Part shown: in pieces, positions 1 to 9,309 of the stretch
Position numbering within the stretch: position 1 is the first letter of the stretch
Layout of the letters: the number at the start of each line of letters is the position of its first letter
From: Larix sibirica
Lineage: Eukaryota > Streptophyta > Pinopsida > Pinales > Pinaceae
Reading direction: 5' to 3'
Assembly: GCA_004151065.3 (NCBI GenBank)
Contig: NWUY0300008245.1
Coordinates: forward strand, 7,216 to 27,747
Length of the DNA: 20,532 nucleotides
Position numbers and translations under genes: made by a program
The notes under the pieces: generated by a model
The model's database searches: none
What the model was told of the DNA's origin: nothing
What the model saw: the letters and a program-made list of their open reading frames with translations, nothing else

Positions 1-256
1 GCAATATTTATAACTTTAGGATATATAAATTCTAATTACATTAGGATATATAACATTTATATAAGTTTAAATAAACAATGTCCATATATAGTGTAATTTT
101 TTTATTATATATATAAAGAGCTAGATAGATAAAGAAAAAATAAGTTTAATAATGTTTTAAAATATGATATCAAATTTAACATATTAGTCTTCATCTTAAA
201 ATATGATTAATATATATAATGTTTAGGATATATAAATGTTATAATTTATTATTTTT
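1..256. other. A+T-rich intergenic flank
   Basis: No coding frame, RNA gene or promoter is supported here. The stretch is made of short runs of A, T and TA steps, with 'ggatatataaat' recurring near 19, 50 and 229, as in old non-coding plant DNA. It is the left flank of the LINE insertion that begins at 273. Confidence 0.6.
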
Positions 257-272
257 AAAAATAGTTTAACAA
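257..272 (+). repeat. Left target-site duplication of LINE A
   Basis: The 16 bases aaaaatagtttaacaa occur here and again at 1772-1787, directly after the A-run that ends LINE A. Direct repeats of this length at both ends of a poly(A)-ended insert are the normal mark of target-primed reverse transcription by L1-type elements. The A-rich left part could overlap the tail, so the exact length may be a few bases shorter. Confidence 0.8.
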
Positions 273-1533
273 TGTGGCGGTAGGTGCAAGTGGGATCTTG
301 TATGATCCTAGAGAAATTTAGGCTAGTATTTATGAAGCCATTGTCATTGGTGATTCCCAGATTCTGATCAAAGCTCACATTTCTAATAACCCTCTAGTTG
401 ATGTTAGTCTGGAAAGAACCTATGTATGGGTAAGGAAGATCCTAAAACACCAAGGAGATTGTTAATTCTACAACATTCTTAGGGAGAATAATAAGGAATT
501 CAATTGTCTAGCCAATATTGAGATCTTCATGAACGAATTCTACAACCTTTCCTTAGCAATGAAGACCAAGAAAATATACCCTTGACACATAGGTGGATAG
601 GTAGGTGAACTTCACAAAAGAGGGAACTAAGCTATCATCCCATGGTCATATCAAGAGAGAGAGAAAATGAAGGAAAGGGGGTAACCAAGATGAAGGAAAG
701 AGCACTAGGAGAGAGTGGAAGCCAGGCCTCAGGCTGACATTATGATGGGATGGCCGAGGAGGATAGGTGGACTAGGGAGATCATACATGCAACTCATCAA
801 ATGCTCGAAGGATAACATTTGTACTGATTTTGGGTGGAATTATAGATTTAGTTGGGATGGTAGATCGATAGGACAGGTCCCATTCTTTTTCTCCATGACC
901 ATTTCTTTCCCATGCTCTTTAGATAAAAGTGATGGTGATGAATATGAGTGGGGATCTAGCTCAAAATCAAGGTAAACAATGTTGGGGGTGAGACATTTGT
1001 GGTGGAGAGTGCAGGTGGGGAGTGTTTATGTGGGTGAGAAGGAAGGAGTTGGGTGATTACATTTTAGTTGGGGTGAGCTGGTTGAGGAGAGCAAGGACTG
1101 CAATACAAAGGAATCTTCTACTCAAAAATTGGGCCTTGAAATGGGAAGCAATGAGTGGAGTGAGGATGAATATTGTTGTGTCTCACATGGTCTTCGACAT
1201 TTAAAAGAAATCCATCAACATCTGAAAAGGAAGGTCCATAACCTTTGATATTATCTTTGTTCAGTAGATAGGAGTCTAGAGAAATGGAAGGACTTTGAGG
1301 AGCAGGCTCGATTGGTGGAATGAGTCAATATCAATTACTAGCTAGATATTTTGGGAACAAACCTAGAGAAACAACAAGACTAGAATGAAGCCTTGGAGGC
1401 TCATGTTGAATAGTTGGAAGCAACCTTGGTAACAATGCAATGAGAGATGGTTGAGCAGGAAGTAGCTAAAGCATCCTCATCTTGAAAGATGGATATGCAA
1501 AATGAACATCAGGTCCCATGGGGCAATACTTAA
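271..1533 (+). pseudogene. LINE ORF2 C-terminal remnant: RNase H fragment plus coiled-coil extension
   Basis: One frame can be followed from the insertion edge to a TAA at 1531 without a frameshift, interrupted only by stops. The first ~90 codons resemble a plant RNase H domain (RVT_3 type): GASGILYDP, then GDSQILIKA carrying one catalytic Asp, then the C-terminal helix region ILRENNKEFNCLANIEI. The final catalytic Asp expected before the CLAN-like motif reads Asn. The middle holds an 86-codon open stretch at 715-975 with an acidic end (DKSDGDEYEWGSSSKSR). The last ~110 codons are rich in E, Q, K and L with heptad-like spacing (KWKDFEEQARLVE, LEAHVE, LEATLVTMQ, EMVEQEVAK), a likely coiled coil. 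I do not recognise the extension. Its assignment to the same protein rests on the shared frame. Confidence 0.7.
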
Positions 1534-1771
1534 TGTCTTTTTGCGTGTTTTTAGTGTGTTTTTCTTAGTTACTACAATTTGTTAGAATCTATAGCTATCA
1601 ATCTAGGAGTCTAAAATATGCATAGGGACAAAAAAATTTGCAATCCTAGTATTTAGAGAATGTACTAGATTTTGGTCCACAAGCTTGGATCTTCTTTTGT
1701 TTTTTTGAAAGGTACTCTTAAGGGATTATTCCCTTCCTTTTTAATATAAAAATCCCTACTCGTTTCAATAA
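273..1771 (+). mobile_element. 5'-truncated LINE (L1-type) insertion, 'LINE A'
   Basis: A 1.5-kb non-LTR retrotransposon remnant bounded by a 16-bp target-site duplication (257-272 and 1772-1787). In order on the + strand it holds an RNase H fragment already cut at its N-terminus, a long in-frame extension, a stop at 1531-1533, a T-rich 3' UTR of about 240 bases and a short A-tail. The insertion boundary falls inside the RNase H domain, which is what 5' truncation during reverse transcription produces. The 3' UTR contains 'ttaatataaaaatccctac' shortly before the tail. About 17 in-frame stops show it is long dead. Confidence 0.8.
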
Positions 1772-1787
1772 AAAAATAGTTTAACAA
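1772..1787 (+). repeat. Right target-site duplication of LINE A
   Basis: Second copy of aaaaatagtttaacaa, following the short A-run after 'cgtttcaat'. It matches 257-272 base for base. Confidence 0.8.
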
Positions 1788-1939
1788 AACAAATTTATAG
1801 TAGAAATATAAACATATGCATTTTAGAATTATCATATGTGATTGTAAAACTATAAAAAATAAAGGATTATCAATTTTTTTAAATGAAATATTTAAATGAT
1901 GATTTTTTTAAATAATATTTTTAAAAACTTTGAAGTTGA
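1788..1939. other. A+T-rich stretch without features
   Basis: Continuation of the DNA that LINE A interrupted. It has A and T runs and no readable frame. Confidence 0.5.
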
Positions 1940-3146
1940 ATGAACTAGATGGACATCAATTAGAAAAGTTATGATCTTTGGAGACTCACTCTTTATTGCA
2001 TATGAGGGAGGTATCAAGTTCTTGTGTGCCCCTGATCTCCCCATGGTTTGAGGTCCTTTGTTTACACTCTCTTAAAGATCATTTATTTTAATCCAAATGT
2101 GGAGGTGGGATATATCTTTACCAAATCATGAATCAATTCGACTTCACTTATAGGAATGCAGGTGAGAGAGGAGGCCAAACTCTAAGAGCATCTTTCCAAG
2201 GAAATTTAGCATTAATCTTGATGCTTGAATGTTGCATTTGAATATTAAGTCACCGTGAAATTGTCATTTTTAGTCATATTGGGTGGCCCTTCTCTTGCTA
2301 GGTTTATTTCTAGTTCGCTGAATGTAGAAGTTGGGGGAATTCTTTGGTTATTTATGAAATTTCAATTATTGGGATTACCTAAGAGAATTCCAATTACTAT
2401 TATAGGGATATTAATTTCATAGGAAAACCCACAAGAATTGTAACTATAGTTAGAAGAATCATAAAACATTCCTTGTTTTGGTACTTTTGGAAATGATAAT
2501 ATCTTTGATATAAATCAATTTTTTTAGGATGATTGAATGTATGGATGGAATAAGATAGACAATTGGTTATTTGAATAGCCACTTGGAAAACTAAGAAAAA
2601 AACTTGGTAGAATTGGAGACTAGAATGCAGAGCAAAGAATGAGGTTGGATAAAATGACAAGTGAAATAGGCATTCATATAATATGATTCTAAAATTTTCC
2701 CAAGGAACCCAATCAACAAAATTCCAACCCATGTTCTAAGAGGGCTCAATTATGAGGAATGTAGGTGAAGGTGAAGAAGGTACATTATAGTAGACAAACA
2801 TTATTATAATTGGATAGTCACAGCACAAGAAAGATGGCATGCAAGAACATGATGATGTTGAGATGGAAGAAGTCCATAATAGGTATCAGTCTAAACTTAC
2901 TTCTCTATGGTATTTAGAGAAATTATTTTCTTCTTAACACTTTTGTATGCTAGTATAGTTATAGATTTGACAAGTATCTATCTAATTATCTAGTTTTGGC
3001 TCCTCTTGAAAGGAACATTGTTTAAGAGTTCATCTCAACAAAGTTTTTTTTGCAAAATTTTGAAATTCTATGTACTCTTTATTTGATTTCATTTGCCACG
3101 ACCTCTTTTATAATATAACATATGCCCACTCTTGTTTTAAAAAAAC
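1940..3146 (+). mobile_element. Probable LINE 3' region with A-tail
   Basis: Base composition changes at about 1940 to more balanced DNA and returns to A/T runs after 3146. The right end looks like the ends of the other LINEs here: an acidic coding scrap (QEHDDVEMEEVHNRYQSKL, about 2840-2900), a T-rich untranslated stretch, then 'ttataatataacatatgccc' and a short A-run at 3139-3145. A fragment near 1968 reads MIFGDSLF, which could be the GDS motif of RNase H, but the surrounding residues do not support it. I could not find a convincing target-site duplication because the flanks are nearly pure A/T. The 110-codon minus-strand frame at 2400-2732 has no protein-like features and is taken as chance. 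Confidence 0.4.
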
Positions 3147-3952
3147 ATATTTAAAATATTCAAAAAATAATTTAAAAATAAATATTTAAAAAAATTAAAA
3201 ATATATATCAATCTGATGTAGTCCATCCAAATCAACATATTCAATATGTTGAATCAAAAAACAAAATAACTATATTGTTTAACCAACAGGGTTCTAATAT
3301 ATATAAAACATATATTTTGATGTTTTTCAACCAATATATGTGATATTTAAGATATTTAAGGGTTAAATCTCTCTTTAAAGAGGGTTGCAAGATAGGAGTA
3401 GATAGGAGTAGAATGTTCTTAAAAATTAAGAATTTATATGTATTATTCAAAACTTAAAAAAAAAAATAGAAATTCAAATATTCATATCTTGTATTTATAA
3501 TATGTGTTATAAACATTTACATGAAAATGATGGTTAACTTCAAAAAATCATAAGTAGCTAGTAATAAGGTTTTATAGATTTAATTAGGTTTTGTAAACCT
3601 TTAATACTCATGATTTATTGGGGATATAATTAGTTCCTATAAAAATTTATATATTGTGTAGATCTATAAAAGCATATAATTGAATGGTGAAAATTAAAAT
3701 TAATATATATAAGGTTTATAGAGGGTTAACTTAATTGATTGGTGACGCTATTGTATGGATGTTGTTAATATTTTAGCACAATGTGCAAGTCCCTACTTTT
3801 ATTTCCATCAACTAGTCACAATAGGTATCATCATTTAAACAAGGAGAAGTACTAAAGAGTTTTTAGGGAATTTATTTCAAAGTGGTGAGAAAAAAAGATG
3901 ATGTTTCCATCGAGTATGTAAAGTAAAATGATTCTAATCCTTGAAACATAGA
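3147..3952. other. A+T-rich intergenic DNA
   Basis: Long A/T runs at 3147-3230, then mixed sequence. A 10-bp unit (ataggagtag) occurs twice in a row near 3391-3410. The 69-codon minus-strand frame at 3241-3450 is low-complexity (Leu, Ile, Lys and Asn-rich) and has no recognisable motif. No gene is supported. Confidence 0.5.
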
Positions 3953-4048
3953 TTAGGAGGGAATACCTATTTTATGATGTAACCATTTTTTCTAGGCCCC
4001 TTAGGAGGGAATACCTATTGTATGATGTAACCATTTTTTCTAGGCCAC
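3953..4048 (+). repeat. 48-bp tandem duplication, two copies
   Basis: Unit 1 (3953-4000) and unit 2 (4001-4048) both begin ttaggagggaatacctatt, followed by tatgatgtaaccattttttc. They differ at about two positions, so the duplication is fairly recent compared with the surrounding decayed sequence. Confidence 0.85.
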
Positions 4049-4318
4049 AAGAACCATTTGTATCATGCTCAATTCTTGAAACTAGTCTCTTCATTCTTTT
4101 TTTTGGTAAGCTAGTACCCACGGAGAACTAGGCCCTTGATTCTTGAAAAGGGAAAGGATTCAACTTTTAGGGGTGATACCGTATTTTAGAGATTTATATG
4201 TCTTACAAGTTCAAGAAAACATGGATTAGGGGATATATGTAAGGGCTTATCTTCAAAACCATCACTAGGTCACAACAATCATCTATACCACACCTCGTCC
4301 ATCTATGTAATATAAATT
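4049..4318. other. Unassigned sequence next to the repeats
   Basis: No coding frame is seen. The phrase 'acatggattagg' at about 4219 recurs near 7163 in the region right of the second 150-bp repeat, and 'acatagattagg' occurs at 3947. The wider areas 3940-4470 and 6970-7600 may therefore be diverged parts of one repeat family. Confidence 0.35.
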
Positions 4319-4468
4319 ATATATCCATATCCCATACTATATTTTTTGGGATCTATATCTCGATTTTGAGCCAAAAGGCATATATTGAGCATGAAATACA
4401 TGGTTTAGACTTCAAGAACCATCCTTATCACTCTAATATTTTAGTTCAAAATAATCCATCTCTAGGAC
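4319..4468 (+). repeat. 150-bp direct repeat, copy 1
   Basis: It matches 6970-7118 with about seven substitutions and one single-base indel (about 95%), counted by eye. It contains a 37-base identical core around atctatatctcgattttgag. It is not part of any coding sequence I can read. Confidence 0.85.
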
Positions 4469-5269
4469 TTTATTTCCTTCATTGCTTTCTCTTTTGAAAG
4501 ATGTAGGAAGGATTTCCTACCCACTATGGATGAGGAAGGGCCCTTTATTGGCTCAAGAATTAAATTATCAAAAAAAAACTTACAAAACACTTATTTACCA
4601 ATCCCTTTTCCCCCTTTGAAGACCTCCTCATATATCAATAGTAATAGATTGACTCTAGTCCCTTCCTTGAACTAGTATTTCTCAAAAAAAAAATCAAACT
4701 AAATAGAGTACCCCAAAGAGCTACGATATTGGTTTCCCTTCTTCGTTGGAGAGGCAGGATCTTTTTTCTTGTTACCCGAAAAAATAGGTTATTTCTCACT
4801 CTTAAAATGATTAGTTATGATTTCTATGGAATATGGCTAGGCTTGGTTGTTCCCCAAGTCCATATTTACCCTTTCTAAAGAAGGAATAAAACCAAAATCA
4901 AGTGCATGGGACTTACCCATTGAGTCATTTGCCTAAATTTATAGGGTTTGCACAACAACCAAAATAACCTTATCTCCTTCAACAACTGGCCAATAATTTG
5001 AAGGAATAAACTTCACTTCGAGAAAGGGATCAATAACCACCTACTTGAGGACCTTTGAGAAAATAATTGAAGCCCCTTCAACCCACAACCACCGTAACTC
5101 TGACTTTAAAACAAAATGTTGAGTCAAAGAGACCTTTCAACCTCCTACATCTTAATAAATCTAGGGAATATTTTTTGGTTTGAGTTGAATTATTAAGGAA
5201 AAATACCTCCAAGCTCCCTACAAAGGGAGTACAAACTTTCTATGCAAATGACTAGATTTTTTTCATCTT
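4469..5269 (-). other. Unassigned, possibly the tail of the ORF1 remnant
   Basis: On the minus strand this lies directly downstream of the DUF4283/zinc-knuckle remnant. Short in-frame scraps are readable (for example VRVTVVVG near 5090 and GYFGCC near 4960), with many stops between. They could be the poorly conserved C-terminal half of LINE ORF1, but nothing diagnostic remains. No A-tail was identified. Confidence 0.25.
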
Positions 5270-5850
5270 CAAAATGATGGACTAAGCCATGTAAACCTTC
5301 AAGCATTCAACATCTTGTTTAGACTCCATCCTTGGAATAAACACCTTTTTTTTTCCTCCAAACCTTCTAAACAAAGGCCTGAGTACAATCAGTAGCAATA
5401 TATCTATGGATATCACAACTCGCACATCTTTAGGGCATAATTTTGTAATCTAATATTAAGTCATGAATAATACAATCTTTCAACAACAATATTCGAAGTG
5501 TTTGATAACCCCGCATTAATGTCCATTTCTACCAAAACCATAACCACTCTCCAATAAGCACCCGGATTGAAGGATAGGTCAACATCCAAGGTCTTCACCA
5601 TCACATCACCTATATTTTTCAAAACCCTTTCGAACCACATCTCCCAAGGAACTATTGAAAATGTCACTCATATTGGAATATACTTTATAAACTCAAACCT
5701 ACGTTCGAAATGCATTATCCATTACTTTAGCAACAAATACACAAACCCCCAATCCCCACACCCCTCCAATATCATCCTCTCAATGAAAAATAATACATAT
5801 CCATCCTCTATCCATGAGATGAGAAAACAACCCATACCTTAACACAGGAA
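5270..5850 (-). pseudogene. LINE ORF1 (gag-like) remnant with DUF4283 domain and zinc knuckle
   Basis: Plant LINE ORF1 proteins bind RNA through a DUF4283 domain followed by a CCHC zinc knuckle. Read on the minus strand from about 5850, the order fits: GYVLFFIERMILEG, then FEFIKYIPI, then a 68-codon open part (5461-5667) with VPWEMWFERVLKNIGDVMVK. That last stretch matches the family's usual 'P..FW...L..IG' segment, and is followed by VMVLVEMDINAGL, the usual 'VEVDLS.GLP' strand. After one stop and a one-base frame change the knuckle reads CASCDIHRYIATDC (near 5400). The spacing is C-x2-C-x4-Y-x4-C, so the histidine has become tyrosine, explained by one C-to-T change. Multiple stops and frame changes make it a pseudogene. 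It lies between the two 150-bp repeats. Confidence 0.6.
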
Positions 5851-5955
5851 CCCAAACCTCTTTGCATCTAAGAATTGAAGTTTTGTTTTGATATATGTTG
5901 ACCATGGAATATGCCTATTAAATCTATTAAAAGTCAATTAACTTCTATTTATACT

Positions 5956-6718
5956 TGTTGGAACTTATTTGTTATGTAAGCATACTGTTAGGTTATGTTG
6001 CTATTTGTCTAGATGAAAACTTATGTTTGCAACCTACTATTTGTATAGAAGAATTCTTATGTTTTTCAAGCTAACATCATAATACTCTCTTTCAAAATTG
6101 TTTCTTGAATCTTTGTAATTAGATTTTGAGGATCTTACATGAGATGAAATTGAGCATAAAAACTCTTTATTATATTTTTTTGTTGCTTCATGTCATTGTT
6201 AATTATATATCCATTGACACTAAATTGTTATTATTGATGTGGCATTGATAATATGTTCTTGCTTACAACATTTTGCCTTTCACCCAATGCATTATCACAA
6301 CACATGGCAATTTATTCTAGTTATTGTCCAAGAATTCTACATGTTAAACTTTTTCTCCATTTAGCATACCGGTCCTTCGATTAGCAACAATGAAATATTC
6401 CTATATACTAACTTCAACCTTTTTCCTAAGTTGACACTTTCGATATTTGTATTCACATAAAATGATGTGCATTGAGATTTTCCCATTTCCTTGTCTTAGA
6501 ATATAAGTTCCACTTTTTATTGAATGAATTTATTTTACATCATATTCTTATTAATAGTTGGAGTGTATTAAATAAGGAGCTATAAATATGCCATATGCTA
6601 TTTTGCATATTTGACACATTGTAACAAGTTACCATCTCATCTCATTGCTTTTCATTGAAAGCAATTGCGTTCTCGTAGAAGGAAACATAGTAAAACATTA
6701 TAGCCTTAAACACCTACA
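5956..6718 (+). mobile_element. Possible LTR (solo or orphan) with TATA box
   Basis: The segment starts tgttggaactta and ends cacctaca, giving the TG...CA ends usual for Copia-type LTRs, with a length (763 bp) in the normal range. A TATA-like ctataaatatgcc lies at about 6580-6593, followed by a promoter-proximal type stretch ending near the CA. The bases after the end (ggtataaatac) only weakly resemble a Met-tRNA primer site. The 5 bases before (atact) are not repeated directly after 6718, though atacttg recurs at 6726. No partner LTR is visible, so this rests on end sequence and TATA placement alone. Confidence 0.3.
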
Positions 6719-6790
6719 GGTATAAATACTTGCACACACATGTGAAGTGTTCATATTTAATTATAGTTTGCGATATATTCAACCTTTCTA

Positions 6791-6960
6791 GTTTTATATA
6801 GTTTATCTTGGATAAGTCTACTTTTTACAAAGTATATAAGTATTATACTTATTCCTTTTATATAGTTTATCTTAGAGAAGTCTCTTTTTTTTTATTGAAG
6901 TGTAACTATTACATAGGCTTATATATATATAGTTTATCTTGAATTATTTTCCCAAACACT
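6791..6960 (+). repeat. Imperfect tandem repeat, about 65-bp unit, 2.6 copies
   Basis: The anchor tatagtttatctt appears at about 6798, 6862 and 6929 (spacing 64 and 67). Each is preceded by T/A-rich sequence, and the first two are followed by aagtct plus a T-run. Identity between units is moderate. Confidence 0.6.
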
Positions 6961-6969
6961 CTTAATANC

Positions 6970-7118
6970 ATATATCCATATCCCATACTATGTTTTTGGG
7001 ATCTATATCTCGATTTTGAGCCAAAAGGCATATATTGACCGTAAAATACATGGTTTAGACTTTAAGAACCATCCTTATCACTCTAATATTTTAGTTCAAA
7101 AAAATCCATCTCGAGGAC
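6970..7118 (+). repeat. 150-bp direct repeat, copy 2, beginning next to an N
   Basis: Counterpart of 4319-4468. The undetermined base at 6968 sits two positions before the first matching base, so the left boundary of this copy coincides with an assembly ambiguity. Confidence 0.85.
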
Positions 7119-7870
7119 ATATGACATGGTTAGGGGCCTTGTAAATAGCTTTTGAGCTCCTAAAACATGGATTAGGTGATAAATCCAAGAGTTGGGAAAT
7201 AAAGCCATCGTTAAGGGATCAAAAACCAACTATATTTCCTTTAATCTTTGAAATTTTTACCCAATTCTCTACAAGGGGAAATGTTCTACCACAATAATAG
7301 ATATCATAATTCAAAGCTATGTAGATGGATTGTGGTCCAAAAAAAATATTGTGTGGGGGAAAATCTAAGGTTTAATGTCTATAATGGTTTAGGATATAAG
7401 TCCATTAATATCACTCCCAATCCATGAATTAGGCTCCTAATACTCTAGATAGAAAAAATTTCATCATAATGGACCAACATCGTTAATGGAAATCTATATG
7501 GATTTCAAACATAAAAACACTCTTCAAGGAAAAATTGATGGTTTAACGTCCCTAACCAATGAAATTCAGACCTAATCTTTCAATAAGGAAAAATGTTCAT
7601 CTTTAGAGTTTGTGCTGGTTAGAAATAGAATTATAAAATTAATGTGTGATACGAATTACACTAAAACCCAATACATTAATAATCATATATCACATAAGAA
7701 ATATAACTCAAGTAAATGATACATGTATACACAGTAAGGAACCTTTAATATGTGATCTTATACATTAATTTCTCTTCGCTCTCATGTTGATAAATATGTA
7801 TAAATGAAGCTTACCTAAAATATATAAATGTGTGTGTAATTTAGGACATATTGGTGTGGTCCATGTATAG
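7119..7870. other. Unassigned repeat-like DNA left of the LTR element
   Basis: No gene is supported. Phrases such as 'atggtttaa', 'atggtttagg' and 'aaacatggattagg' recur at irregular spacing (near 7163, 7385 and 7530) and echo 3940-4470, suggesting old diverged repeats. The last five bases before the LTR are tatag. Confidence 0.35.
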
Positions 7871-8549
7871 TGTAGAATTTGAGCATGTGAATTTTGATAC
7901 TAAGCAAGATAGAAATACAATGAAAGAGATCAACAATCAATCAAATTCATGCAATAAATGTGCTAAACATTAATCATTACAAAAATGAGAGAATTCAAAA
8001 ACATGATAGAATGTTATATTACATTAGTTGGAATGAATGAAGTGAGTTACAATATATAGGCAAGGAAACTTGAATTAGGGTAGGAGTCAATTTGAATTGT
8101 TCATGCAAGCATGAGGAGATAGTGAGGCTTAACTAGATCTATATACCCTTAGTTAGCCATGCACACTCTCCTGTACTTATTTTAACTGGCTTATGAGTGG
8201 TTGAGCACTAGTTCTAGCTAAAGAATGCACACGCAATTGATTGCATGCACATGCACATCCCCAAAAAGGTTCAACTTAGGTTCTAATGACTGAAGAGGGT
8301 CATCAAAGGTTATTTAGGAACTAAATTAGTGGATTGCATCTAGTCCTTAACTAATCATTGACTCAGACACTCCTAAAATCAGGGAAAAGTTTCCCAAATC
8401 AAGGAAGGCACCCCCAAATCAAGGAATGCAACCCTAGGGTGAGTCAGGTGGTCAATTGAAATAGATTTCTCCCACTAGAGTCATGATTTCATGGTCTAAG
8501 TCACTAGGTAGGTGAATGATGCTATGGAGAGGGTTATTTTTCTCTAATA
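7871..8549 (-). repeat. 3' LTR
   Basis: 679 bp, matching 10290-10964 along its whole length. The 5' end on the minus strand reads TATTAGAG, where the other LTR has TGTTAGAG, so the terminal G has become A. The other end keeps TTCTACA. The TATA-like CCTATATATTGT is kept at 8049-8060. Confidence 0.85.
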
Positions 8550-8558
8550 CCCCCCATA
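8550..8558 (-). other. Polypurine tract of the LTR element
   Basis: On the minus strand TTATGGGGGG lies directly before the 3' LTR. A purine run at this spot primes plus-strand DNA synthesis in LTR retrotransposons. Its place next to the LTR edge fixes the orientation as minus. Confidence 0.7.
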
Positions 8559-8714
8559 AGCCTGACTAGGTGAAATAAATGAAAAAAGATGAGTCCCAAC
8601 AATGTGAAGCCAAATTAGGTACCCATGTACAAAAAAAAATCTAAAAGTTGAGTAAGAGGGAAAAAACCACATGCTCCCCCATAAAAGAGATTGTAAAAGA
8701 GAATGATAAAGAGC

Positions 8715-8915
8715 CTACTTAGAAGGAGCCTTCAATTTCAAGGCAAATCAGAAGTTGATGAACTGCTTCTCGATGAAGGGATTTGCAAAGATCCCTACAA
8801 TATTTTGTGAACTCCTCCTTCTGTTGGAATCCATGTGGTACCATTCACGAGGTATAAATTCTTTTAAGTGCTTGAATGATGGTTCTTAACCACTACCTAC
8901 TTCAAATTGAAGAAA
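8715..8915 (-). pseudogene. Copia pol C-terminal remnant (end of RNase H region)
   Basis: Minus-strand reading gives HLKEFIPREWYHMDSN, then NIVGIFANPFIEKQFINF, one stop (TGA, from an Arg codon), then FALKLKAPSK and a stop at 8715-8717. The GIFANPF...KQF..F.FAL.L pattern corresponds to the DIFTKPL...F..LR..LGL end of Copia polyproteins, which lies just upstream of the polypurine tract, as here. Only about 60 codons survive. The key Asp and Thr-Lys of DIFTKPL are changed, so it is decayed. Confidence 0.6.
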
Positions 8916-8968
8916 CCCCTTGAAGCTTTTGTGCGGAATTTGGTGAATTCGAGCAAAACTTGTAGATT

Positions 8969-9307
8969 CTAAGTGCGAGGAGACATTATGGAGACATTCT
9001 TCAATGAGAACCTAATATGCGAAATGTTCAGAGAATGAAGACACATTTTGAGGTTTTCTTCATTGAGAACTTGATTTGGGACAAGTTCTCCAATGGAAAG
9101 TAAAAAATTCTTGATCACCTCTTCTTCTGGTCTTGTAAAAGGGTCTTCCTCAGCTGAGTGGTGAATCAAAACTAGTGCATATCCCACTATGGTAGGGTGT
9201 GTGAAAGGATAAATGGATGTGAATATGTACTCATAGACCATATGTTGTGAATATTGATCTAAATCAAGAAGCATGGAGTAGAAACTATTGAAAGTGCATA
9301 CATGCAA
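8969..9307 (-). CDS. Unidentified 112-codon open frame in the deletion gap of the LTR element
   Basis: This frame is uninterrupted between the gag remnant and the pol remnant, where protease, integrase and reverse transcriptase would normally be. It is mixed in composition: a hydrophobic N-terminal half (FTSIYPFTHPTIVGYALVLI) and an acidic-amphipathic half (AEEDPFTRPEEEVIKNFLL, then LVPNQVLNEENLKMCLHSL). I see no DSG protease motif, no zinc-binding residues of integrase and no reverse transcriptase motif. It could be a remnant of variable gag/protease linker, captured foreign sequence, or a chance frame. It lies in a stretch full of stops elsewhere, so its openness is mildly notable. No expression signal is visible. 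Confidence 0.25.
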   Translation of the reverse strand: MHVCTFNSFYSMLLDLDQYSQHMVYEYIFTSIYPFTHPTIVGYALVLIHHSAEEDPFTRPEEEVIKNFLLSIGELVPNQVLNEENLKMCLHSLNISHIRFSLKNVSIMSPRT

Positions 9308-9309
9308 CT

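Noticed and set aside
2400-2732. 110-codon minus-strand frame
   Set aside because: Aromatic and Ile-rich, with no motif and no support from context; A/T-rich DNA often yields such frames.
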